Shown in pieces: positions 8,041 through 15,689 of a DNA stretch of 21,793 bases. This DNA is from a virus. Within the stretch, counting starts at the first letter, position 1. Every line of letters begins with the position of its first letter. The stretch spans positions 1-21,793 of IMG/VR virus record IMGVR_UViG_3300042923_001794. One strand, given 5' to 3'. The position numbers and the translations under genes were made by a program. The notes under the pieces were generated by a model. The model saw only the letters and a program-made list of their open reading frames with translations. It had not been told where the DNA came from and did not search any database.

Positions 8041-10845
8041 CTAATATGCGAATGCTGATTTACCTGTTTGCTTCCGATATTCTTTATCGGCTTCAATAAT
8101 ACCTTCTAATATTGCTTTGTTACCAACCTTAATAGTGAAATGAGCCATTTCACCAGTGTTACCACTACGTCTGTTCATAACATTCTCCAGCGCTTTTTCA
8201 ATAGCTGAAGTAGGAGAAACAATCTCCGGTTCTCGTTTGTTATCACCGAGCACTGCAAGGAATTCACCATAATTGGCAGGTACCACTGTACCGGTTGCTA
8301 ATTTAGGTATCTTGGGAGCTGTCAACTCTTTTAAATTAAATCCGACATGTCCACCACCTAACCAATCAGGCATATCGAAGCTTATACTGTTTATAGCTTT
8401 TATTACGGCGTTTATACCTTTGACAATACCACCGACTAAACCATTGATTAAGTCAATAATAAGATTAATTGGAATTTTGACCACTCCAACTAAGGCATCC
8501 CATACACCCCCAAATATGTCTTTGATTCCTTCCCAGGCCTTCTTCCAATCTCCAGTAAACACTCCGGTAATAAAATCAATTATTCCACCGAGTGTCTTGC
8601 CAAGCCCATTAATTACTTCTCCTATACCGGAGAACACTGTATCAAAAGCCGGTTTCAATGTATCCCATAGAACTTTGATAATAGGGTTGATAACCTTTTC
8701 CCATAAGAATTGTAATACTTCGATTACTTTCTTAAATATTGGAATTACAGTTTTATTCAATATTTGATAAATACCGTCCCAAGCTTTTTTTAGTACACCA
8801 CCTACGGCATTAGCTAACGGTAAAACAATCTTTTCCCATAGCATTTTCAATAGATCTGATAAAACTTTAAATACCGGTTGTAAGACAGTACCAATAAATT
8901 TTCCTAACGGAACTAAGATATTTTCCCAAAGGTTTTTGAACGTATCAATTAAATTAGGCAATAGTGTGTTAACAAAAAAATCAATAACAGGTTTTAGGAT
9001 TTTTTCCCATGCATCTGTCAATACCGTTCCAACAAAATCCGCAAGAGGCTGCAGTGCAGTCAACCAAGTCTGCCCTAAATCCGCAATTGATTGCCGGAAG
9101 CTTTCACTACTGTTATATAAGTCAATGAAGCTGTATATCAATAGCCCGATCGCTACCACCGCAATAGTTATCGGACTTGTAATTGCTCCGATTATTGCAC
9201 CTATTCCGCTTAAAATTGTGCTAAGCAACGTACCACTACTAATCAATCCGGCCAGAGAGCCTAATAAAGGAGCCATTGCTGCAATCAAATTCATAACTCC
9301 AAATGCTGCAAAAAAACTACCAATTATAATTGCTGCATTTGCAACGACCTCTTGATTATTTAGTATCCAAGCAGATAAGTTATTTAGTGCATCAGTCATT
9401 AAATTCAAAATCTCTATTATAAGCCCACCTGTCCAAGTTGCTATAGGTAACAAAAAATTTTCCCACAACCATACTCCGAGCGGTTTAAGTACCTCAATCA
9501 CAGAACTTACTACCCCAATCGTAGCTCCCAAGTTATCTAAAAATGCTGGTATGTATTCTGTGACCGTCCAGGATGCAAATGGAACCAAAACATTATCATA
9601 CAACCACCTAAGCCCCTGTCCAACATTATCAGCAAATGGTGACACGGCTGTTTTAAGCCTGTCAAACGCATCAAATGATGGTTGTAATGCACTTTTAATC
9701 TTTTCTGCTATACCAGATAGACTTTTTTCTAATTTAGTTGCATCGACCGAACCTATCTCCGGAGTCAAACCTATACCAGATCCACCATCTATATCTAATA
9801 AGGAATCAGATGCTATTTCTGCATTATCTGCTATATTATCTGTAATATTATTGATCTGATCAAACCCAGATGCACTTCCTTTTGCATCTTTAGAGGCTTT
9901 TTTCGCTGACTTACCCATATCGGACAAGCCTGCGCTTGCATCCTCGGAACCTGATGCTATAGCTGCCGTATTTTGTACCAGATTATCAGTTGCACCACCT
10001 AAACCAAATACTGATGATAATACTTTGCCCGCTGCATTCGCCATGGATATCATGTATGACATGGCCGTATTCAGAAACCTTACTGCAGGAGTCAGTACCT
10101 GAATTAACCCTTGACCGATAAGTCCTAGGAACTCTTTCCACCGCTCTGTTAATACTCTAGTCTGATTCGCCCAGGATCCGGAAGTCTTTGCAAAGTCACC
10201 GGCTGCTAAGGAAGTCTTCTCCATAAAATACAGTTGTCTAACTAATAATTTTTGATCAGCAGCCATTTCACTGTATGCTGTTTTGAAACCTTTTTGTAAT
10301 GCAAATAGGGATAAATTCGTCTCTGTCGCCACCAGACCTATCGCCTTCAATGGCTCCGTCTCTCCAGTGTAAATCGCCTTACCAATGGTCTGAACTTCTT
10401 CCTTGGTCTTATTATAAAACGACATAATATCAGCAAGCCTACCAGTAATATTTACTGCCATATCGGATGCTGTATCTGATGCCTGACCCATTCCGGTAGA
10501 CATAGCCATGAAAAGCGATCCCATCTCTTTAGCCGCTAATTTAGATAATCCAAAGGTATCGATGGAGGTCTTCGCAAAATCTTCCATCTTATAAGCCATG
10601 TCACCAAATGCTGTATCAACAACGTTTTGAACTTCCTGTAGGTCACTGGCTGTATCGATAGCCTGCTTGCTATATCTAACCAGCTGCCTAACACCAAACA
10701 CTAAAGCCATTGTTTTACCAAGGCTTAATAAGGTACTTTTCATACCATTGGCCTGTGACTTTATTGTATTAGTACCACGTGCAAATCCCTCTGTATCTAT
10801 CTGGGTATCAAATTTCAAACTACCATCAAATGCGATATGTATCAC
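8041..10845 (-). CDS. Tail tape measure protein
   Basis: A 934-aa protein that sets tail length and is ejected with the DNA. The N-terminal ~250 residues carry the conserved tape-measure region (DGSLKFDTQIDTEGF, then FAKTSIDTFGLSKLAAKEMG, MSFYNKTKEEVQTIGKAIYTG and ANQTRVLTERWKEFLG). Residues 283-370 are a flexible Ser/Ala/Asp-rich linker. Around 500-575 is a long hydrophobic block. From about 413 to 720 an LW-(E)-x-(I/V/L)-x-x-P motif recurs (LYDNVLVP, LWENFLLP, AWEKILKP, LWENILVP, LWEKIVLP, LWEKVINP), the Trp/Phe periodicity known from tape measures. The C-terminus holds LATGTVVPANYGEFLAVLGD, also family-typical. The start is a GTG lying directly on an AAAGGGG tract just after the upstream TAG, so it is less certain than its neighbours. 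The length fits a tail of roughly 140 nm if the usual residue-to-length rule holds. Confidence 0.95.
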   Translation of the reverse strand: MIHIAFDGSLKFDTQIDTEGFARGTNTIKSQANGMKSTLLSLGKTMALVFGVRQLVRYSKQAIDTASDLQEVQNVVDTAFGDMAYKMEDFAKTSIDTFGLSKLAAKEMGSLFMAMSTGMGQASDTASDMAVNITGRLADIMSFYNKTKEEVQTIGKAIYTGETEPLKAIGLVATETNLSLFALQKGFKTAYSEMAADQKLLVRQLYFMEKTSLAAGDFAKTSGSWANQTRVLTERWKEFLGLIGQGLIQVLTPAVRFLNTAMSYMISMANAAGKVLSSVFGLGGATDNLVQNTAAIASGSEDASAGLSDMGKSAKKASKDAKGSASGFDQINNITDNIADNAEIASDSLLDIDGGSGIGLTPEIGSVDATKLEKSLSGIAEKIKSALQPSFDAFDRLKTAVSPFADNVGQGLRWLYDNVLVPFASWTVTEYIPAFLDNLGATIGVVSSVIEVLKPLGVWLWENFLLPIATWTGGLIIEILNLMTDALNNLSAWILNNQEVVANAAIIIGSFFAAFGVMNLIAAMAPLLGSLAGLISSGTLLSTILSGIGAIIGAITSPITIAVVAIGLLIYSFIDLYNSSESFRQSIADLGQTWLTALQPLADFVGTVLTDAWEKILKPVIDFFVNTLLPNLIDTFKNLWENILVPLGKFIGTVLQPVFKVLSDLLKMLWEKIVLPLANAVGGVLKKAWDGIYQILNKTVIPIFKKVIEVLQFLWEKVINPIIKVLWDTLKPAFDTVFSGIGEVINGLGKTLGGIIDFITGVFTGDWKKAWEGIKDIFGGVWDALVGVVKIPINLIIDLINGLVGGIVKGINAVIKAINSISFDMPDWLGGGHVGFNLKELTAPKIPKLATGTVVPANYGEFLAVLGDNKREPEIVSPTSAIEKALENVMNRRSGNTGEMAHFTIKVGNKAILEGIIEADKEYRKQTGKSAFAY

Positions 10846-10851
10846 CCCTTT

Positions 10852-11421
10852 CTAACCGAGGAGTTTCTCAAAATATTCTTTTTCTGCCTGTTCTTCAGGC
10901 GTGAGTTTCACTTTAATATCAATGAGTTTCTTATTTTCCCTATAGAATTCCTGCTCATATTTCTCTAATTTCTTACCTTTGTTTTTCTTTTGTCGAATAT
11001 TAATAACAGTCGAAAAAAGACCTTCTCCGATTTCATTAAAGTATCCAAGGAAGGTCCACCAGTGAAGATATTCTACTGATCGCGTTTCATAACCAGCCAC
11101 TTTATTTACAGCCGAGAAGATAAGCTGCTCATCCTGTTCCCAGTCCATAACCTTCTTTGCTTGTTGATGATTTGTGTTTTCATCCGGCTCGCCGCCGCCA
11201 TCCAAAAACCATAGCGCTTTCTCCTGGGCTTCATGGTAATCTTCAAACGGTATGCTATCGAAATCCTCATAAATACAGTCGAGCATTACGATACCTTTTT
11301 CCTGATCCGATAACTCCAGATCGTTATAGGCCTGGAATATCAAAAGAGCCACCCGAAAATCACTCCGAATAGCTCTTTCAATGTTATTGATATTTAATTG
11401 TTTTGGTAAGCAACCAATCAT
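10852..11421 (-). CDS. Tail assembly chaperone, bacteriophage Gp15 family
   Basis: A 189-aa protein directly before the tape measure. The N-terminus (IRSDFRVALLIFQAYNDLELSDQEKGIVMLDCIYED) and the central WWTFLGYFNEIGEGLFSTVINIRQKKNKGKKL segment match what I know of the Phage_Gp15 family, which occupies the second tail-chaperone position in Gram-positive siphoviruses. It would bind and solubilise the tape measure during tube polymerisation. It is a separate ORF: its ATG lies one base after the preceding stop (TAA-T-ATG) with an AGGTGA site just upstream. I see no slippery run that would fuse it to the first chaperone, unlike lambda G/GT. Confidence 0.82.
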   Translation of the reverse strand: MIGCLPKQLNINNIERAIRSDFRVALLIFQAYNDLELSDQEKGIVMLDCIYEDFDSIPFEDYHEAQEKALWFLDGGGEPDENTNHQQAKKVMDWEQDEQLIFSAVNKVAGYETRSVEYLHWWTFLGYFNEIGEGLFSTVINIRQKKNKGKKLEKYEQEFYRENKKLIDIKVKLTPEEQAEKEYFEKLLG

Positions 11422-11422
11422 A

Positions 11423-11860
11423 TTACTTCACCTGACTTGTATATTTGCCAATTCGCTTCTGGCTCGCTGCCATCTCTGATTTAACTTCCTTCTCTATCAC
11501 TGGAATAATGGAATTCAAGAATCGTTCATATAAAGGAACTCCCTTAACCATCCCAAGTGGACTCTGATGTCCAAATGCAGCCTCTGAAACCGAGCTATTG
11601 AAGATATAATCAATTTGCTTTTTAATCGTGTTGCTGATGCCCTGAACAATTTCAGCAGCCTTACCAATCAGCTCAACCGGAGATCCGTCAGCCTTAAGCT
11701 CTATATCCTCATCTATCTGAGTGGCTTTTTCAATCTCTTGATAAGCTACATTTATGCGCTCTATGATGCCAAAATCAGCCGGATTAAACCGAATTACCCT
11801 GTTCGGGTCATTGTTTATACTAAACTCCTTAAATCCATCATCAAAATTCAAATTTTGCAT
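11423..11860 (-). CDS. Tail assembly chaperone-type protein (first of pair)
   Basis: A 145-aa protein between the tail tube and the Gp15-family gene. It starts MQNLNFDDGFKEFSINNDPNR behind an AGGAGGG site and is helical afterwards, with an EIEKATQIDEDIELKADG segment and a basic end (AASQKRIGKYTSQVK). This is the slot of lambda gpG-like tail chaperones. The short beta N-terminus followed by helices, and the DRVIRFNPADFGIIERI-type pattern, agree with first-chaperone proteins of clostridial phages. The function is inferred from position. It is the first gene after a GC-rich hairpin that follows the tail tube gene. Confidence 0.68.
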   Translation of the reverse strand: MQNLNFDDGFKEFSINNDPNRVIRFNPADFGIIERINVAYQEIEKATQIDEDIELKADGSPVELIGKAAEIVQGISNTIKKQIDYIFNSSVSEAAFGHQSPLGMVKGVPLYERFLNSIIPVIEKEVKSEMAASQKRIGKYTSQVK

Positions 11861-11880
11861 GATATATCCCTCCTATAATA

Positions 11881-11911
11881 TGGGCAGTGGGAAGGAGGTA
11901 ACCACCGCCCA
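11881..11911 (-). promoter_or_regulatory. GC-rich hairpin behind the tail tube gene
   Basis: Minus-strand RNA can form a 10-bp stem, UGGGCGGUGG with CCACUGCCCA, containing one G-U pair, around an 11-nt loop. On the plus strand the wobble becomes an A-C mismatch, so the structure favours minus-strand transcripts. It is followed by TATTATAGG rather than a U-tract, so it is a weak terminator at best and could protect the tail tube mRNA 3' end or reduce downstream expression. Confidence 0.6.
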
Positions 11912-11934
11912 CCAAATAAATACTAAATGGTTAA

Positions 11935-12435
11935 TTAAGCATCCGGTGTAAAGGTCTTGGTTGCCAAAACAAATGTACCTTTTACGCGGTTACCGGTATT
12001 ATGCACATTGAATGGAATCTGATAACCGGTTGTATCGCCGCCGTAGGAAACAACCTCAATGATTGCATCCTCCTGATACGCAACGTAAGAACCTTCCGGA
12101 GCCGCAGCCTCCCAGAGATGCACCTCAACAGTTTTTGTCTTAAGATCATCCAATGTCTGACGTTCATCCACGATTTTCTGCAGCCTAGTAAACATAGGGT
12201 CACCAACAACCGCAAAATACGGTTCAACTGATGCCTGGGGCTGATATCCGTCAATGGAGGTTACACTCTCATTCAGGATATTTGTTTTAGTCTCGACATT
12301 GGCATTCATCTCAACCGTGTACTCTTCCAGATCCGATCCAAGGCGATTATATACCGCCGGACCAGCTACCGGAGCAGAGTCAATGAAATGTGCCATGTAC
12401 TTTCTTTTAATTTTGCCTGTAATAACTTCAGCCAT
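11935..12435 (-). CDS. Major tail tube protein
   Basis: A 166-aa beta-rich protein in the canonical position between the tail terminator and the tail chaperones. It begins MAEVITGKIKRKYMAHFID, continues with YTVEMNANVETKTNILNESV and DGYQPQASVEPYFAVVGDP, and ends with a KGTFVLATKTFTPDA strand. This is the pattern of Firmicutes siphovirus tail tube proteins (A118 Tsh-like), which stack as hexameric rings around the tape measure. Its ATG shares one base with the preceding stop (TAATG), and GAGGA lies about 9 nt upstream. A stable hairpin follows the gene, fitting a transcript that must be abundant. No additional Ig-like domain is attached. Confidence 0.88.
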   Translation of the reverse strand: MAEVITGKIKRKYMAHFIDSAPVAGPAVYNRLGSDLEEYTVEMNANVETKTNILNESVTSIDGYQPQASVEPYFAVVGDPMFTRLQKIVDERQTLDDLKTKTVEVHLWEAAAPEGSYVAYQEDAIIEVVSYGGDTTGYQIPFNVHNTGNRVKGTFVLATKTFTPDA

Positions 12436-12887
12436 TATAGTAATTCCTCACTTTCTAAATGGTATTGAGCATAAATCTGTAACTGATACGTTACTTGTCC
12501 GCTCAATGTGCCTTCCTGGTATCCGTAAAGCATACCGTTAGCACCGCTGAGCTTTGTTAATTTACCTGTCACAATCTGCTCGTCAATAGTAACTTCGATT
12601 GATTGACCATTGGCTGCATGTTCGAGCCAGTAAACCAAATCCAATAAAAATGTACTATTTGCTAATCTCTGATAATCATTGAAACCATCAAATACCGCAT
12701 ATAGCACGAAATTATGTGTTCTATCCTGATTACCTAGGATATCTTCTTTTATCAGCTGATCACCCGTCGGATATAATCCACAACAACCGCTATCTGCTTC
12801 GTTAAAATCCACATCCACACCCTTGTTTAAAGCGCTGATCTGTGGAAATTCTGAAATAATCTGCTTTACTAATTCAATAATATTCAT
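12435..12887 (-). CDS. Tail terminator / minor capsid protein (Minor_capsid_3-like)
   Basis: A 150-aa protein in the head-tail joining block, directly before the tail tube gene, the usual position of tail terminators. It begins MNIIELVKQIISEFPQISAL and has a DFNEADSGCCGLYPTGDQLIKEDILG segment followed by a beta strand (HNFVLYAVFDGFNDYQRLANS), which recalls phage minor capsid protein family 3 of lactococcal and clostridial phages. The role would be to cap the polymerised tail tube and dock it onto the head. Its ATG overlaps the preceding stop by 4 nt (ATGA) and its stop overlaps the tail tube ATG, so it is translationally coupled on both sides. Confidence 0.75.
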   Translation of the reverse strand: MNIIELVKQIISEFPQISALNKGVDVDFNEADSGCCGLYPTGDQLIKEDILGNQDRTHNFVLYAVFDGFNDYQRLANSTFLLDLVYWLEHAANGQSIEVTIDEQIVTGKLTKLSGANGMLYGYQEGTLSGQVTYQLQIYAQYHLESEELL

Positions 12888-13300
12888 CTTCCACCTGCTA
12901 TCTTCTGAGCTCCCCGGAGGATCTGCTCTTTCTTATCAGCCTTCATGCGCTCGAACCAAAACGGACCGGCCAGTGAATTCTTACTCGTGTTATGTATAAG
13001 ATCCTTATCGGTTAATACTTTACTCTCTCCATGGCTCCAGGCACTACCGGTGATGGAAGATACCATCAGTTTGCCGTAATACTGGTATCTAGCATATGGA
13101 GCATTTTGCTTGATGTCTCCGGATCCTATTTTTGTTCCCATGGTAGCGCTTTTAATAAGTATACCGTTTAGATTAGGAGTGTAAGGATCCATCAGCCGAA
13201 TTACTTCCTGGTCGATAAATTTCTGTGTCCTTCCGTTAACCTGGATGCCTCTTTCCTGGCATAGTTGATTTATGGATTTCATTTCAAGGTTATAATTCAT
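12884..13300 (-). CDS. Minor capsid / neck protein (Minor_capsid_2-like)
   Basis: A 138-aa protein of the neck region. Recognisable stretches are QKFIDQEVIRLMDPYTPNLNGILIKSA, then NAPYARYQYYGKLM and the C-terminal NSLAGPFWFERMKADKKEQIL; the YARYQYYG and GPFWFERMK motifs are hallmarks of the bacteriophage minor capsid 2 family, comparable in position to SPP1 gp17. It probably takes part in head-tail joining. An AGGTGA site lies 5 nt before the ATG. It is part of an unbroken string of four small head-tail genes between the coat and tail tube genes. Confidence 0.78.
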   Translation of the reverse strand: MNYNLEMKSINQLCQERGIQVNGRTQKFIDQEVIRLMDPYTPNLNGILIKSATMGTKIGSGDIKQNAPYARYQYYGKLMVSSITGSAWSHGESKVLTDKDLIHNTSKNSLAGPFWFERMKADKKEQILRGAQKIAGGR

Positions 13301-13308
13301 AATATCAC

Positions 13309-13680
13309 CTACTTACAGGATATTTGATAGTGCTGCATTACCGGGCTGCCATATAGCTTACCATCTGCTACCGTGACTGTATAAACATCATGAGTAGCTT
13401 TTAGATCTGTCAGTGACGCCGAAATCGTCTGCAGAGATGTATTATCAAATTCAGTTTCTACAATATCCTTAATAACCAGATCCTTGCCCGTAGTAAAGTT
13501 CAGTCCATCCGGAGCGCTGCCGGTCGGTATGAATACCTTCACTGCATCGGATGATGTCAGCCCGGTCTTCTCGATCAGAGCTTGCTTGACTTCCTCCCAG
13601 AATACTTTCCGGATAACCTCCCGGGTGAATTTACCGTCCTTACTGCAGGAATACAGCGTCATATCTGCATTGGTATACAT
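13309..13680 (-). CDS. Head completion / head-tail joining protein
   Basis: A 123-aa protein beginning MYTNADMTLYSCSKDGKFTREV and containing DAVKVFIPTGSAPDGLNFTTGKDLVIKD, a beta-rich pattern similar to stopper (SPP1 gp16-like) proteins of A118-type phages. The ATG is one base after the preceding gene's stop and the purine tract GGGGGTG lies upstream. Its role is inferred from position between the adaptor and the Minor_capsid_2-like gene: closing the connector after packaging and providing the surface for the tail. Confidence 0.66.
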   Translation of the reverse strand: MYTNADMTLYSCSKDGKFTREVIRKVFWEEVKQALIEKTGLTSSDAVKVFIPTGSAPDGLNFTTGKDLVIKDIVETEFDNTSLQTISASLTDLKATHDVYTVTVADGKLYGSPVMQHYQISCK

Positions 13681-13681
13681 A

Positions 13682-14050
13682 TCAACACCCCCGATACAAT
13701 AAGCCGGTCATTGCAAGCCAGTTATAGATGATACTCCGAACCGATACACTCAACAGTTTCTCCTTGGCTTCCGGGCTCACATAGGATACCGCGTATTCCC
13801 CAACCTTTTCTGAAGCAATTCCTTTAGTGTCTTCCTGATCTGCTCTGAACAGAGCCTCAGCAACCTCACAGCAACACATCTGGAGCTCATCCGGTAAGGT
13901 TGCATTCTCATCCACATTATCACCGGAATACTTCTTAATCCTCTGAGTAGCTTTCTGAGCTAATTGAGGGAAATCGGCGGCACTAATGACCGCCGTCCTA
14001 CCCTGCAAATACTTTTCAGTATAGTATTCTTTTGTGGTATAGCTAACCAT
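13682..14050 (-). CDS. Head-tail adaptor protein (gp6/gp15-like connector)
   Basis: A 122-aa helical protein immediately after the major capsid gene, the position of SPP1 gp15/HK97 gp6-type adaptors that ring the portal. The composition fits: YTTKEYYTEKYLQGR at the start, a helix with QLAQKATQRIKKYSGD, then PDELQMCCCEVAEALFRADQ and a C-terminal helix (SVRSIIYNWLAMTGLLYRG). Three consecutive Cys residues (CCC, near 59-61) are unusual in a capsid-associated protein. A purine-rich AAAGGGTGGGCGG site precedes the ATG. Confidence 0.75.
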   Translation of the reverse strand: MVSYTTKEYYTEKYLQGRTAVISAADFPQLAQKATQRIKKYSGDNVDENATLPDELQMCCCEVAEALFRADQEDTKGIASEKVGEYAVSYVSPEAKEKLLSVSVRSIIYNWLAMTGLLYRGC

Positions 14051-14069
14051 AAATACCGCCCACCCTTTC

Positions 14070-14951
14070 TTAAGCTACAATAGTTGACTTATGTAAATAG
14101 ATACCGGAAATCTTATTCTCATATGCATCAGCGATACCTACATTTCTGTAGCCATACTTCCATGCATCTGCATCCTGATTTGCTTCAGGAGTGATGATCT
14201 TCGGAGCAACTCTCTTCTGGAACTGGATAGCAGCCGACTTCTCTACAACAAGGAAGTTGATATCATTTGCACCAACTTTTCTGATGTATCCACCAGCCGT
14301 CTGGCCTTCAGTCTTGCCATCATATTGAGTAATCTCGGTATAGAAACGGCTCTGAGGAATCTGAACAATTCCTGCGAAGCGCTCCAGCACCTTTGCAGAC
14401 TTCGTTGTGTCCTGATCCTGAATAAGACCATAAAGAGTAGGAGTGATGAATAAGTATCTAGACTGAGTGTCAACCTCATCCTCATCCATGGTATTGGTTG
14501 CAACTCTAAGAGCGGAGATAAGCTTAGTTGCTGTATCAAGCGCAGCTGCATCTACGGTTGAAATACCTTCAACACCAGCGTATGTAGCCATACGGAAAGC
14601 ATCCAACTCAGGTACTACTTTGGTACGGATAAATTCAGCTGCAAGTTTACCAAATGCAATTCCCATAGTCTCCTGATCGTCTAACACATCGATCTGGAAC
14701 ATACGACCACGATCAAAATTACATTTCACAGTCTCAAATTCAACCTTTGCATCACCTGATACATAGCCGCTACTTCTAGCATATTCGCCTAGACCGTCCA
14801 TGCTGATCTTAGGGATTACAATTTCATTAGCATTCTGTCCCTGTCTCGCTAATTCATTAGCACCATCCAATATGGATGTCAGAGATGCATTTTTATAAAT
14901 CTCATCGAGTAAGGGGGAATAGCTCTTAAATAATTCAATCATATTTGCCAT
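14070..14951 (-). CDS. Major capsid protein
   Basis: A 293-aa coat protein, identified by position after the scaffold gene and by sequence character: MANMIELFKSYSPLLDEIYKNASLTS at the N-terminus, then GQNANEIVIPKISMDGLGEY and the E-loop-like KCNFDRGRMFQIDVLDDQETM, and a P-domain-like C-terminal half with SRYLFITPTLYGLIQDQ and AAIQFQKRVAPKIITPE. These fit the HK97-fold coat proteins of A118-like phages. There is no N-terminal delta/protease domain and no separate protease gene, so assembly probably relies on the adjacent Gp20-type scaffold. A GAGGT site lies about 9 nt before the ATG. Confidence 0.88.
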   Translation of the reverse strand: MANMIELFKSYSPLLDEIYKNASLTSILDGANELARQGQNANEIVIPKISMDGLGEYARSSGYVSGDAKVEFETVKCNFDRGRMFQIDVLDDQETMGIAFGKLAAEFIRTKVVPELDAFRMATYAGVEGISTVDAAALDTATKLISALRVATNTMDEDEVDTQSRYLFITPTLYGLIQDQDTTKSAKVLERFAGIVQIPQSRFYTEITQYDGKTEGQTAGGYIRKVGANDINFLVVEKSAAIQFQKRVAPKIITPEANQDADAWKYGYRNVGIADAYENKISGIYLHKSTIVA

Positions 14952-14974
14952 AATTTAATTACCTCATCTTTCTT

Positions 14975-15526
14975 TTATTTTTCCGGAGGCAAGCCCATAA
15001 TCGCTCTCATGGATGCCATACTGGTATCACCTGCAGGAGGATTGTTTCCAGTGGGCTTTACTCCTTTGTTAATAGGTTCATCCGACCCGAATAAGTAATC
15101 GTTCTCGGTTTTAACTGCTTCGAGGGCTTTCTTAATATCCTCAGTCTGGTTCTTACTACCCTTAAGAGCTTCGATATCCAGTAAAGCCTTTACCGTTTTA
15201 CTGTTCTTTGCGCCGGTAGCCGTAATTGTGCTGTCGAGAAGGGAATTAAAATCCCTGTCAGCAAGATCTTTCTGATACTGATCGTCTTTATCCTTAAGAG
15301 CTTTATTGAGTTTATCAATTTCACCTTTAAGGTTGTTAACGTCAACACCTTCGAAGCCTTTTAAAGTCTCTTGAGCTGTCTCAAGCTGTCCCTTGTAGTT
15401 ATCTCTTTCGAGTTCAACCTTAGCAAGTTTATCTTGCTCTTTTGCGATATCCTTGCCATTAAGCTTCTGAATCTCTGCAATTTGCTCCTCAGTCAATCCG
15501 AGTGCTGTTAAATCTTCTTTCTTCAT
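14975..15526 (-). CDS. Capsid scaffolding protein (Gp20 family)
   Basis: A 183-aa, highly charged, largely coiled-coil protein directly before the major capsid gene. It begins MKKEDLTALGLTEEQIAEIQKLNGKDIAKEQDK, a hallmark of the phage minor structural protein Gp20 family that serves as scaffold in A118/SPP1-like phages. Coiled coil runs from about residue 30 to 100, followed by a helix (NSKTVKALLDIEALKGS) and a Pro/Gly linker (KPTGNNPPAGDTS) leading to a short C-terminal helix (SMRAIMGLPPEK) that probably contacts the coat protein. An AAGGAG site lies 8 nt before the ATG. The gene begins a new transcriptional segment after two terminators. Confidence 0.88.
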   Translation of the reverse strand: MKKEDLTALGLTEEQIAEIQKLNGKDIAKEQDKLAKVELERDNYKGQLETAQETLKGFEGVDVNNLKGEIDKLNKALKDKDDQYQKDLADRDFNSLLDSTITATGAKNSKTVKALLDIEALKGSKNQTEDIKKALEAVKTENDYLFGSDEPINKGVKPTGNNPPAGDTSMASMRAIMGLPPEK

Positions 15527-15553
15527 GTATCAATCTCCTTTTCACTAATAAGT

Positions 15554-15599
15554 TGTTTTAGGTGTTTAACTATCCACCAAGTGACCGACTGTTTTAGGT
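15554..15599 (-). repeat. Pair of 10-bp direct repeats upstream of the scaffold gene
   Basis: ACCTAAAACA (minus-strand reading) occurs at 15590-15599 and again at 15554-15563, 36 bp apart, between the tandem terminators and the scaffold gene. No convincing promoter is recognised between or beside the copies. It could be an operator for a late regulator or chance. Confidence 0.45.
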
Positions 15600-15617
15600 C
15601 TAATCATCTGACCATAT

Positions 15618-15644
15618 AAAAAGCACCTGAATAATCAGATGCTT
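15618..15644 (-). terminator. Second tandem terminator after the candidate immunity gene
   Basis: Minus-strand RNA forms AAGCAUCUGA-UUAU-UCAGGUGCUU, a 10-bp stem with one U-G pair, followed by TTT (five T in a row including the stem end). The U-G pair would be a C-A mismatch in plus-strand RNA, so the structure is directional. Confidence 0.75.
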
Positions 15645-15656
15645 AATTTTAGATAT

Positions 15657-15689
15657 AAAAATACCACCTACCGTAATGATAGATGGCAT
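15657..15689 (-). terminator. First tandem terminator, directly at the immunity gene stop
   Basis: Minus-strand RNA forms AUGCCAUCUA ... UAGGUGGUAU, a 10-bp stem with two G-U pairs and a 9-nt loop, followed by TTTT. Its first base is the last base of the TAA stop of the 99-aa gene. Both wobbles become mismatches on the plus strand. The stem is less GC-rich than the 2153-2174 terminator, so leaky termination is likely. Confidence 0.72.

Noticed and set aside
8273-9859. Several plus-strand open frames opposite the tape measure gene
   Set aside because: They lack ribosome binding sites and their composition mirrors the hydrophobic repeats of the tape measure; shadows.
11419-11430. Lambda G/GT-like programmed frameshift between the two tail chaperones
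   Set aside because: No slippery run near the junction; the second gene has its own ATG and AGGTGA site and begins with the family N-terminus.
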